A stretch of 44,500 nt of DNA. It comes from an uncultured Shewanella sp. Lineage in GTDB: Bacteria > Pseudomonadota > Gammaproteobacteria > Enterobacterales > Shewanellaceae. The stretch is from assembly GCF_947491715.1 (NCBI RefSeq), contig NZ_CANLKR010000012.1, positions 1-44,500 of the forward strand. Reading direction: 5' to 3'. The stretch's first letter is position 1. Every line of letters begins with the position of its first letter. The notes beneath the pieces were generated by a model. That model saw only the letters and a program-made list of their open reading frames with translations. It did not search any database and had not been told where the DNA came from. Below are positions 1 to 7,433 of this stretch, in pieces. The position numbers were made by a program, and so were the translations under genes.

Positions 1-535
1 CAAGGCGTCGCTGTACAATACACCGCCACCATGTATGACTCCGATAACAGGGCGCACGATGTTACCGAGCAAGTGCACTGGGTCAGCCTCAATCCCGCTC
101 GCGCCGTCATGACACAAGATGGCATGGCACACACCCATGACTTACTGGAAGGCGAAGCGACCATTCGCGCCACTTACAACCAAGGAACCATTACTCCACT
201 CACTGATGATGCCACGTTACTTATCACCGACGCCATCCCTGAATCATTAGTGGTCACGCCTCAATATTGGGAAACGCCACAAGGCGTCGCTGTGCAATAT
301 ACCGCCACCATGTATGACTCCGATAACAGGGCGCACGATGTTACCGAGCAAGTGCACTGGGTCAGCCTCAATCCCGCTCGCGCCGTCATGACACAAGATG
401 GCATGGCACACACCCATGACTTACTGGAAGGCGAAGCGACCATTCGCGCCACTTACAACCAAGGAACCATTACCCCACTCACTGATGATGCCACGTTACT
501 TATCACCGACGCTATCCCTGAATCATTAGTGATCA
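1..535 (+). repeat. Two tandem near-identical 279-bp coding repeats
   Basis: Bases 1-279 and 280-535 are the same sequence apart from a few substitutions, for example gta/gtg and tac/tat in the first 21 bases. Similarity stops abruptly near 535 where the third module begins. Further copies may lie upstream of the window. Near-identity next to diverged modules points to recent duplication or gene conversion. Confidence 0.92.
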
Positions 536-1689
536 CCCCCTTGTACACAGAAACGATACAAGGTCTATCAGTCAGTTATACAGCAACTATGTTTGACTCC
601 GATAGCAGGGCGCATGATGTTACCGACCAAGTGGAATGGCAAAGCTCAGATCCAACAAAAGCCGTCATGACTCAAGATGGTACTGCTCATACTTATGGTC
701 TGGCATCAGGCAATGCCGTTATAGAGGCAACATATTTCCCTGGCACCACCAGTCCGTTATATGGCTTTGCTGATTTAGAAATAAAGGAGTCATCAACTCA
801 TTATTTGGAAATTATTCCAGCAATACAAAGTACGCCATCAGGGACAGAAGCTTACTTTGAAGCTCAACTCACTGTTGATGGTAATACGTATGATGTAACA
901 GAACTCACGCATTGGAAAAGTTCAAATACTGATCATGCTATAATGGACCCAAATCGCCCAGGCACCGCTATCACTTTTGGATTGACTGAGGGGTCCACGG
1001 CTATTATTGCAACATTACCATTAACAAGTATTTACTCCATTGATGCTGAGGCCCTACTAACCGTCACCAAGGCGACGCCTTCATCTATTTCGATTACTCC
1101 ACTAGACTCTGATTTATACCTTTACACAACAGTTCAATTTGAAGCCATAGTCTATTACACAGATGGCACAACCCAAAAAAATGTAACAAATCACCTCAAT
1201 ACTCATTGGAAAAGTGAGAATCAAATTCCGACAGACGAAAATGAACATGCCATTATCAGCAATCAGTATGACATTAAAGGCGAGGCTTTTGGCAACTCTG
1301 TCGGTACCAGTAATATCACGGTCACTTACTTTGATCCTAACATTGACCCCTTAACAGCAACGACATCCATTGACGTCATTGAAGAAGTTTTCGCCTCTTT
1401 TAAAGTTGTCGACAGTAATGGTAATAGTAACGTCTCGATGTCTACTAAATCACATAAGAAATTGTATGCCATTGCCACCTATGTCAATGGTGGTGAGACA
1501 GATGTTAGCAATCAGGTGTCCTGGGGAACAGCTTTTGAAAACCCCCATGGTGTTGTCAGTGTGAGTAACGGACAAGGAAAAGAGGCAGGAGAAGTTCACA
1601 CCAATGAAAAAACCGGTAGCGCAGATATTACAGCATTTTGGCCAACCTATAACATGTGGGCCGTACCCGCTGCCGTCACCGTCGAATAA
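1..1689 (+). CDS. Ig-like (BIG-type) repeat surface protein, 5' end outside window
   Basis: The reading frame is open from base 1, so the start and any signal peptide lie upstream of the window. About 563 residues are visible, and they form roughly six Ig-like modules of about 93 residues. Each module begins with a 'SL-V-I-TP' strand and carries conserved 'DV-T-QV-W' and 'ATY' strands, the pattern of bacterial Ig-like (BIG) domains in adhesins and other exported proteins. The first two modules are nearly identical in DNA with a 279-bp period (1-279 and 280-about 535). The third is similar but diverged, and the last three are increasingly different. No C-terminal anchor is visible; the protein ends at a plain strand before TAA. 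A role in attachment or as a surface stalk is inferred from the fold only. The frame is certain, the family is fairly sure and the function is unknown. Confidence 0.8.
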   Translation, partial: QGVAVQYTATMYDSDNRAHDVTEQVHWVSLNPARAVMTQDGMAHTHDLLEGEATIRATYNQGTITPLTDDATLLITDAIPESLVVTPQYWETPQGVAVQYTATMYDSDNRAHDVTEQVHWVSLNPARAVMTQDGMAHTHDLLEGEATIRATYNQGTITPLTDDATLLITDAIPESLVITPLYTETIQGLSVSYTATMFDSDSRAHDVTDQVEWQSSDPTKAVMTQDGTAHTYGLASGNAVIEATYFPGTTSPLYGFADLEIKESSTHYLEIIPAIQSTPSGTEAYFEAQLTVDGNTYDVTELTHWKSSNTDHAIMDPNRPGTAITFGLTEGSTAIIATLPLTSIYSIDAEALLTVTKATPSSISITPLDSDLYLYTTVQFEAIVYYTDGTTQKNVTNHLNTHWKSENQIPTDENEHAIISNQYDIKGEAFGNSVGTSNITVTYFDPNIDPLTATTSIDVIEEVFASFKVVDSNGNSNVSMSTKSHKKLYAIATYVNGGETDVSNQVSWGTAFENPHGVVSVSNGQGKEAGEVHTNEKTGSADITAFWPTYNMWAVPAAVTVE

Positions 1690-1731
1690 AGCCCACGAGG
1701 ATTAAACACAGCAAAACAACCTTAAAAAATC

Positions 1732-1763
1732 ATGCCAGTCAGTTAAGATGACTGGCATTTTTT
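1732..1763 (+). terminator. Rho-independent terminator of the Ig-repeat gene
   Basis: A perfect 10-bp stem (ATGCCAGTCA / TGACTGGCAT, 1732-1741 and 1749-1758) with a 7-nt loop is followed by five T. It lies 43 bases after the stop codon. An A-run upstream means it could also work weakly on the other strand. Confidence 0.85.
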
Positions 1764-1839
1764 ATGCCTAATTTTCATGCCTACCATCACTTTGTCATGC
1801 GCTTTATTACACTCGAAACATACTGGAATTCAACCAAGA

Positions 1840-1950
1840 TCACCATTCCCGTAGCAGCTGCATTTCTTTGAGGCGAACACGCTTTCCTGCATGTGGCTTA
1901 AGCAATACAAGGGAGCGATGGCCAAAATAGCGGCGGTCATTCCCCTCTAA
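1840..1950 (-). pseudogene. Remnant 3' end of a second methyltransferase-HNH gene
   Basis: On the minus strand an open frame ends RVRLKEMQLLREW-stop (stop at 1840-1842). This nearly matches the last 13 residues, RVRLKEMQQLREW, of the methyltransferase-HNH protein encoded at 3508-5409. The DNA match covers about 40 bases (1840-1881 against 3508-3549) with only a few mismatches. Upstream, the frame reads 'RRYFGHRSLVLL', which resembles 'QRFFAQANLALP' of the intact protein. The rest of the gene is missing, and the protease gene follows immediately. I read this as the tail of a paralogous or allelic copy left by deletion or replacement. Confidence 0.65.
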
Positions 1951-1957
1951 TACCAAT

Positions 1958-2941
1958 CTAAGGGTTCGCGGCAATCCAGCTTTGAAGCAAAGTAAACACG
2001 GTACTGGTTAAACGGGTACCACAATTTTGACTGCTTGAGCCCGTCGTATGAACTCCGCGGACATAGCCTGCTTCATCTTTAATCCCACTGCCACTTTGCC
2101 CCGCTGCAGTATCCAAGGTATAACACAAACGATAAGTCGATGAGACGATTTCTCCCGAATCTGTCCACATAGTGCGCCAAAGTTTATCGGCAGGGTAACC
2201 TGCCACACTGTGTATCCCCTCGCGATATATTCCCCAGCCAGCATGACCATGATGAGGGGCTTCTTCTAATACAATCATAGCAAAGTCAAAATGATAATCT
2301 CCCGATGTATGCCATGCCGTCGTCGTCAAAACCTTCTGCCATTTTGTTGTGCCCCAAGGTTTAACCTCGCCATTTTGCGCCACAGTAAAATCCAAGGCAC
2401 TGTACCAATGTCCTTCTCCATCAGACACACAGTGCCCTGCGGTAAGGACATGCTTAGTATCAATCAAGGTCCCCGTACACCCTGTGTCAATACGGCCGTT
2501 ATACACATGTGGCCGTATTAATGTATCCATGATCTGTATGCGATTATCATCACCAATGACAACATAAGGTATTTGATTAATGGGATTTTTAGGTGCTAAT
2601 AAAGGGCCTTGATGCTCATGATAAAAAAGCGAATGACTTAATTCCTGACTGTCAAACACTGCAATAGCCTGTTCAAATAAAGCCAACGCTTTCGGTGAGA
2701 TTTGAGCTTGATATTGAGTGCCGTCCGCGGTCACGGCCATCGCACTCATCGCCGCGGCACGCTCATTTAAAACATAGAAATGATCTAACGTATTATTATC
2801 GACATCGGGAGATACAACATGATCTTTGCCATCAATAAAGGTGGCCTTTTCATCACTAACCACAAATTCATTAAACATACTGGCTTGTGATAAAGGGAGC
2901 ATTAACATGCTCAGCAAGAATACAATGAGGATCCGGTTCAT
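1958..2941 (-). CDS. Secreted trypsin-like serine protease (S1 family)
   Basis: A 327-residue protein beginning MNRILIVFLL. The first 20 residues form a signal peptide ending in SQA, so the enzyme is exported. Residues about 21-140 look like a propeptide. The peptidase domain follows, with His170 in 'LTAGHC', Asp219 in 'HFDFAM' and Ser283 in 'GQSGSG'. GxSGSG in place of the trypsin GDSGGP resembles the glutamyl-endopeptidase (V8-like) branch. Cys155/Cys171 and Cys273/Cys307 are placed to form disulfides. I chose the ATG at 2941 because it starts the signal peptide. A GGAG lies 12 bases upstream, and an in-frame ATG six codons earlier would only add a polar extension. The gene stands alone. 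Family assignment is sure; substrate is unknown. Confidence 0.85.
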   Translation of the reverse strand: MNRILIVFLLSMLMLPLSQASMFNEFVVSDEKATFIDGKDHVVSPDVDNNTLDHFYVLNERAAAMSAMAVTADGTQYQAQISPKALALFEQAIAVFDSQELSHSLFYHEHQGPLLAPKNPINQIPYVVIGDDNRIQIMDTLIRPHVYNGRIDTGCTGTLIDTKHVLTAGHCVSDGEGHWYSALDFTVAQNGEVKPWGTTKWQKVLTTTAWHTSGDYHFDFAMIVLEEAPHHGHAGWGIYREGIHSVAGYPADKLWRTMWTDSGEIVSSTYRLCYTLDTAAGQSGSGIKDEAGYVRGVHTTGSSSQNCGTRLTSTVFTLLQSWIAANP

Positions 2942-3183
2942 AGTCAATTGGCGCTCCATGCCCAAGTAAAAGTGAGTGAAAGTAAAAATTAAAGTGAGAC
3001 TTACTGCTTATTAATGGTTAATCATAATCGAATCTCTGCTTCATCGCCATTGAGCTAAAAAATGCCTTATTTAACCTTGTACTTATCAAACCAACAAATG
3101 AAAATGACTTTTCATTAAATCAAAAACAGCTTAAGGTGACACAACTAAATTACGTTTAGGCTTTGAATGAATAAGGACATTCA

Positions 3184-3420
3184 ATGGATGCGAATACATT
3201 TAAACAGCTAGTAAAAAAGATGCCACTCGGTAAAAAACTCCCCGAGGCCCACTATATTCATAAAGTGGCTTTTGATTCGCTACAGCCAGAACTGGCCCAG
3301 TTTATTATCGCAGTTGGCAAAGCGTTAAATATTAATGGTGAGCAATGGCATGTTGCCAAACTCAGCAAGAATAATTTCAAATTGTCTTTATTATCCTACC
3401 CCAATTTTTTTGATGAGTGA
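3184..3420 (+). CDS. Small protein like the N-terminal module of DNA phosphorothioation-associated methyltransferases
   Basis: Seventy-eight residues with a good ribosome-binding site (AAGGACATTCA before the ATG). The sequence 'MPLGKKLPEAHYIHKVAFDSL' followed by 'VAKLSKNNFKLSLLSYPNF' recalls the start of the phosphorothioation-associated putative methyltransferases (TIGR04096 type). There, a 'Y-x-H-x-x-A-L/F-x-x-L' stretch and a 'SFL-x-YPDF' stretch precede the catalytic part. Here the protein stops just after the second stretch, and no continuation can be found in other frames. It is either a stand-alone version of that module or a truncated relic. It converges on the methyltransferase-HNH gene. 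The resemblance is from memory of the family and was not verified by alignment. Confidence 0.5.
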   Translation: MDANTFKQLVKKMPLGKKLPEAHYIHKVAFDSLQPELAQFIIAVGKALNINGEQWHVAKLSKNNFKLSLLSYPNFFDE

Positions 3421-3445
3421 TTGATTTTTCTTTTTTATTCATGAC

Positions 3446-3467
3446 GGCGAGATCAAGTGATCTCGCC
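3446..3467. repeat. Perfect inverted repeat between two convergent genes
   Basis: GGCGAGATC and GATCTCGCC pair perfectly around a 4-base loop (AAGT). The repeat lies between the convergent ends of the 78-residue gene and the methyltransferase-HNH gene. There is no T-run immediately after the stem on either strand, so it is at best an atypical bidirectional terminator. Confidence 0.5.
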
Positions 3468-3507
3468 AAGCTAAGAGGTGATGATGGGTGTTTATAATAG
3501 TCTTTAA

Positions 3508-5409
3508 TCACCATTCCCGTAACTGCTGCATTTCTTTGAGGCGCACACGTTGCAGCAACATGGCCTCAAACACATCATCGACGTTGGTATTGGTGGCAGG
3601 GAGCCCCGGCAAGGCTAGATTCGCTTGGGCAAAGAAGCGTTGCGATTGCGTGTTACATCTTGCTAACTGATAGCCATCTTGATGACGTTCAGGGCTAAGC
3701 CAAGCTTGCTGCCACCAATCATGAATACGCTTTTCTGATGCTTGCAAGCGATGGCGACTGGGCAATTTATCCCGTTTTTGATTATTGGCTTTACAGCTGG
3801 CGGGCAATAGATTCCACAAGTCGTTATTTGGCCAGCGGGCAAAAGGCATACAATGATCGATCTCGTACTCATCACTCAGCGCCACCTCACTCCAAACACA
3901 CTCTAACGAATGCTGCTTCTGCTTGAGTGCATCGACTCGGCTGCGCACCTCAGCCGTTGTGCGCTTCACCTCACCCCAATTAAGGGCATCCAATAAAGTG
4001 AGACGATTGAAGGTTTCATTGCCTCGATAACCTTGCATCACATTCACCCATTCATTGATCAGCACAGGTTCCACCCAGCAGGCTAAACGAGAAAGGCTTA
4101 ACCAAATAGGCTCGGGCACCACAAATTCCCCCCAAGCCGACAGGCTCATTTGATCTAAAAACAAGCTCTGTTTGGCGATGACTTTTTGATAATTCACATG
4201 AAATAACTGCTCAGTGCTATTGGGCACACGAATATACTTGCAAGGCATATCCCGTATGGTTTGCGCCGCCACCGACAAGGTACGATACAAGGCTTTGGCC
4301 TCATCGCCTAAAAACACATGCCCCACCTGATAATCATCCGCCATTCTAGAGGTGAGTTGCTGCCAACCATTGGCTTTCACAAAACCCAAGCCTTTATTGG
4401 GATCGCTATTTTGCCTGATCGTCATCCCCTCATTCGCGCCATCATGTTTGCCCTCATATTTGCCATCTAACAGCGGCTTAAACTGGCGGCACCAATAGAG
4501 TGACACTAACCCTAAGGGCAGAATAACCTTATCTTCTTCGTGGCGCAGCACAGCGCCAGGATGACCATCGGCAATACGCAATAACACCCGTAACAAGGCC
4601 AGTTTATAAGTGGAGGATTTATTATCGTTGACGATAATGTGCCTTAAGATAGGCAGCCCACCAACCCCATCATCGGGTAGCTTCAATACCAAGGTTTGCC
4701 ACTGCACCTCAGAGCGACCAAGGCTGTCTGCTTGATTAAGGATTTTATCCACCACCACTAAGCCCACGGCTTGAGCTAGATTTTGCAGTTCATCGATACA
4801 GACTTGATGCATTTTGCGCTGTGTTTGTTGACGCAGATCCGCCTCACCTTGGCCAAAACGCAAGGTGATCACTAACTTGCCGCCGGGCTTTAACAAATTT
4901 GCCAGCTTGCGTATCGCACGCCCCCTTGATGATGGCGGCACATGCATCCACACTGCGCTGAGTAGAATTAAATCAAAGCTCACCCCGTATCGGCTCACCT
5001 GCTCCAGCGCAGGTAAAGAATCTTCGATCCATTTAACGTTTAAGTCATGAGTATGGGCTTGCCCCATTTTTGCCAGCACACCCGCAGGCTCCACAGCAAA
5101 GACTTGGCACTCATTTTCCATGCATTTTTCAACACCTTCTTTAGCCCCTTTTTCCTCAACACCCTCGACAAACTCCGGTGCACATCTTTCGGCAAACTTT
5201 TCAGCAAAAAACTTGGCATCCCGCCCTGCCCCCGCACCAATATCGAGAATACGCGGCGCTTTGTTATCGAATGCAGAGTCAGCATCAAACAGCGGCTGCA
5301 CATGATGCAACCAAGCCCCATGCACTTCCTCGCTAGAGGCCGATAAATACTGATCAAATAATTGCACCGCATTATTATTGTAAAACGTAGTAGGCAAGGC
5401 TGTTGGCAA
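3508..5409 (-). CDS. SAM-dependent methyltransferase-HNH endonuclease fusion
   Basis: A 633-residue protein with two catalytic modules. Residues about 50-245 form a class I SAM methyltransferase: motif I 'ILDIGAGAGRD' (54-64), acidic motif II (Glu107), and 'LLKPGGKLVITLRFGQG'. A middle region (about 250-310, 'NDNKSSTYKLALLRVLLRIADG') is shared in my memory with other large HNH or methyltransferase proteins. Residues about 513-555 form an HNH nuclease: 'EIDHCMPFARW' with Asp518-His519, then 'NDLWNLLPASCKANNQKRDKLP'. Residues 74-101 are a Glu/Gly-rich low-complexity insertion inside the methyltransferase domain. The start is a TTG at 5409, preceded seven bases upstream by AAGGA; no ATG fits better. 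It lies beside a type I restriction system and an mrr relic. A DNA-directed defence role (modify and cut, or tRNA/DNA targeting) is inferred; the substrate is unknown. Confidence 0.75.
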   Translation of the reverse strand: MPTALPTTFYNNNAVQLFDQYLSASSEEVHGAWLHHVQPLFDADSAFDNKAPRILDIGAGAGRDAKFFAEKFAERCAPEFVEGVEEKGAKEGVEKCMENECQVFAVEPAGVLAKMGQAHTHDLNVKWIEDSLPALEQVSRYGVSFDLILLSAVWMHVPPSSRGRAIRKLANLLKPGGKLVITLRFGQGEADLRQQTQRKMHQVCIDELQNLAQAVGLVVVDKILNQADSLGRSEVQWQTLVLKLPDDGVGGLPILRHIIVNDNKSSTYKLALLRVLLRIADGHPGAVLRHEEDKVILPLGLVSLYWCRQFKPLLDGKYEGKHDGANEGMTIRQNSDPNKGLGFVKANGWQQLTSRMADDYQVGHVFLGDEAKALYRTLSVAAQTIRDMPCKYIRVPNSTEQLFHVNYQKVIAKQSLFLDQMSLSAWGEFVVPEPIWLSLSRLACWVEPVLINEWVNVMQGYRGNETFNRLTLLDALNWGEVKRTTAEVRSRVDALKQKQHSLECVWSEVALSDEYEIDHCMPFARWPNNDLWNLLPASCKANNQKRDKLPSRHRLQASEKRIHDWWQQAWLSPERHQDGYQLARCNTQSQRFFAQANLALPGLPATNTNVDDVFEAMLLQRVRLKEMQQLREW

Positions 5410-5549
5410 AGAAATGTCCTTTTAATATGCTTATGAGTGACTCGGGTTATCAAAATAGCCAATTTCAAATGACGATCAATACTTATCGTACAAAGCCGTT
5501 AAGCTATATTGAAATAAATCTCTGATCTTTAATTTCGCCTCAGCAATCG

Positions 5550-5813
5550 TCAATAAATCAAAATATCCCAGAATTTACTGTCTAATCGTTTAATTTCAAT
5601 CACTTTTTCAACCTGCATGCCAAGATTAAGCTCTTTGAGCTTATCAGTTAACTGATCGCTTACTGATCATATAGAAAATGCCATTAATGCTGGGTGTTTT
5701 TGGGCTTGCTCAAGCTCGAGCACTTGTTCATAAATCTCATCGATACTCCCTGAGCCACCCAGCTTAACCCGCGCCCTTAATAACGGCTGCATCAATCTAT
5801 CAAACGTCACCAT
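5550..5813 (-). pseudogene. mrr: Internally deleted mrr-type restriction endonuclease
   Basis: The minus strand opens with ATG at 5813, preceded by AAGGA. It encodes 'MVTFDRLMQPLLRARVKLGG', then 'SGSIDEIYEQVLEL', the typical winged-helix start of Mrr type IV restriction enzymes. After 48 codons it reaches a stop. Beyond that, another frame reads 'DQLTDKLKELNLGMQVEKVI' and 'EIKRLDSKFW', matching the usual Mrr C-terminus, and ends at 5550. The intervening catalytic domain, with its PD-(D/E)xK core, is absent, since Mrr is normally around 300 residues. It lies directly after the small membrane gene of the hsd operon, so it was probably its last gene. Confidence 0.7.
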
Positions 5814-5847
5814 AATATTGTGTCCTTACCGTTCTAAATAAAGAGTT

Positions 5848-6123
5848 CTAATCAAAGTCGGGATTACCATGATCAACCTCAACGACCTGACCTGCTTTGA
5901 ATTCATCTTTACCAAGGTATCGGCTGAGGTAAATACTCAGCCCACTTAACGCTATTGGCACTAAAAGATAAAGAATGTATGAAACTGCGTTCGGCAAGGT
6001 GGCTAAGTAGGCGCACTTGGCAAAAAAGTAACCTAACGTGTAGCCCTTCTGCACCACAAAGATTATCAACAACAAGGACGTTGCCGTAACCGTGAGCAGG
6101 AGCCGATACGCAATGTTCATCAT
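5848..6123 (-). CDS. Small membrane protein at the end of the hsd operon
   Basis: Ninety-one residues with two to three hydrophobic segments: about 5-25 'AYRLLLTVTATSLLLIIFVV', a weaker one near 28-48, and about 46-66 'AVSYILYLLVPIALSGLSIY'. A charged tail 'KDEFKAGQVVEVDHGNPDFD' follows. The start overlaps the end of hsdS by four bases (ATGA), so the two are almost surely translated together. I do not recognise a named family. The protein may be the N-terminal part of a longer one shortened by a stop, because the tail ends abruptly before the mrr relic. A role as a membrane partner of the restriction locus is only suggested by position. Confidence 0.6.
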   Translation of the reverse strand: MMNIAYRLLLTVTATSLLLIIFVVQKGYTLGYFFAKCAYLATLPNAVSYILYLLVPIALSGLSIYLSRYLGKDEFKAGQVVEVDHGNPDFD

Positions 6124-7433
6124 TTTACCGTAACTTGTCCGTTCATTAGCATCGGTAGGAGCCAGTTGCGTAAAGCCTCCAATTCAGAGTTCTCTTTCAG
6201 TAGGGTCTGTTTTTTACTCTGTAATGGGCCAACAAAGTCGTAAAATTTTTGTGCTAAATCTTCTGGTGGCATAGCAACGCTGTACTTTGTCACAAATGAA
6301 TCAAACAATAGATTTTTAATCCCGCTAGTTTTACCTTCCCAGCCAAATAAAATTTCATGATCGTAAATCCATTGCCACATGTAAGAAAAATTATAGAAAT
6401 ATGAGTTATTCTTCAGTGAGATCGCCTTACAGAAGTTAGAACAAATAACAGCATGATCAAAGCGTTCGAGTACTTCTTTTGTTATTCCTGATAAACGTCC
6501 AGTAGACTGAGTTGGACTACCACCTGAAATTTCAATGATGAAATCAAACGGTAAAAGCAATTTATGTGCATTCTTTTTAAGGATAAATCGGTTTGGTGCT
6601 GCGATTTTCCCTAAGCCATTTAGCCCATTGATATCAGCACCTCGGATACAATCAACTTGAAGAGTATAATTACCTTGTGAGGTTTCTTTACCCCAATCAC
6701 CTGTTTTGTCGGCTTTGATCCAGTCGGATATAGAATTCACATCCCATCCATCTGGAATCTCTCGCTTTAGAGACTTATTAAAAGCCATCTTGCCACCAGA
6801 GGCTTTATAAGGTTTACCATTCACATCCGGAAAATCGAACTGCACAAACCAATAGTCGTATAAGGTTTTGGTCATTGCTTCCAGTTCTGAATTGATGCGA
6901 GTATTTAGAGCAATTTTTCCTTCAATTAGGTCTAGCAACCCTACTATTTTTTCTTGCTCTGTAACATCAGGCAGTGGAACCTTTACATCATATATACGAT
7001 CGGGAGAAGTATGTTTAACTTTAGAGCCTGAAGATGTAAGTTGAATCTGTTTTCGAACATAGTCAGTTTTAAATAGATGATAAACATAACCACTTAATAT
7101 CTTTTTAGAGTCTGTTGTAATTAGACCTAACCGCTGATTATGCAAATAGGTATCAGACTCTGGAATTCTTGCGCAACTACCAAGTAAACCAGCCGCTTGT
7201 TCCGTCATCGCGACTATCAAGTCACCTTTTTTGTGCAAATAACCATCAGGAATTTCTCCTGAATAGTATTTTTCTTTTCCGCGCTGCCTCTTAAAGCCAC
7301 CTTGTTCATAAAAATTACCAGGAGTTAGCACAATATAAGGAGTTTCTTCACTTGTGAAAAACTCACTCTTAAAAGCAAAACCATGCTTGATCTTAATTTT
7401 ACCCTTTAAGGTTGTTTCCCCCCTGTTACTCAT
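6120..7433 (-). CDS. hsdS: Type I restriction-modification specificity subunit HsdS
   Basis: A 437-residue protein with the usual HsdS plan. The first target-recognition domain starts 'KIKIKHGFAFKS' and ends in the conserved helix 'PLPDVTEQEKIVGLLDLIEGKI'. The spacer 'LEAMTKTLYDYWFVQFDFP' follows. The second target-recognition domain starts 'KREIPDGWDVNSISDW' and ends in the second conserved helix 'LEALRNWLLPMLMNGQVTVK'. It sets the DNA sequence recognised by the HsdR-HsdM-HsdS complex. I chose the ATG at 7433 because AGGAG lies six bases upstream. It overlaps the hsdM stop by eight bases, indicating coupled translation. An earlier in-frame start would extend further into hsdM. No damage is visible. 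Confidence 0.93.
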   Translation of the reverse strand: MSNRGETTLKGKIKIKHGFAFKSEFFTSEETPYIVLTPGNFYEQGGFKRQRGKEKYYSGEIPDGYLHKKGDLIVAMTEQAAGLLGSCARIPESDTYLHNQRLGLITTDSKKILSGYVYHLFKTDYVRKQIQLTSSGSKVKHTSPDRIYDVKVPLPDVTEQEKIVGLLDLIEGKIALNTRINSELEAMTKTLYDYWFVQFDFPDVNGKPYKASGGKMAFNKSLKREIPDGWDVNSISDWIKADKTGDWGKETSQGNYTLQVDCIRGADINGLNGLGKIAAPNRFILKKNAHKLLLPFDFIIEISGGSPTQSTGRLSGITKEVLERFDHAVICSNFCKAISLKNNSYFYNFSYMWQWIYDHEILFGWEGKTSGIKNLLFDSFVTKYSVAMPPEDLAQKFYDFVGPLQSKKQTLLKENSELEALRNWLLPMLMNGQVTVK

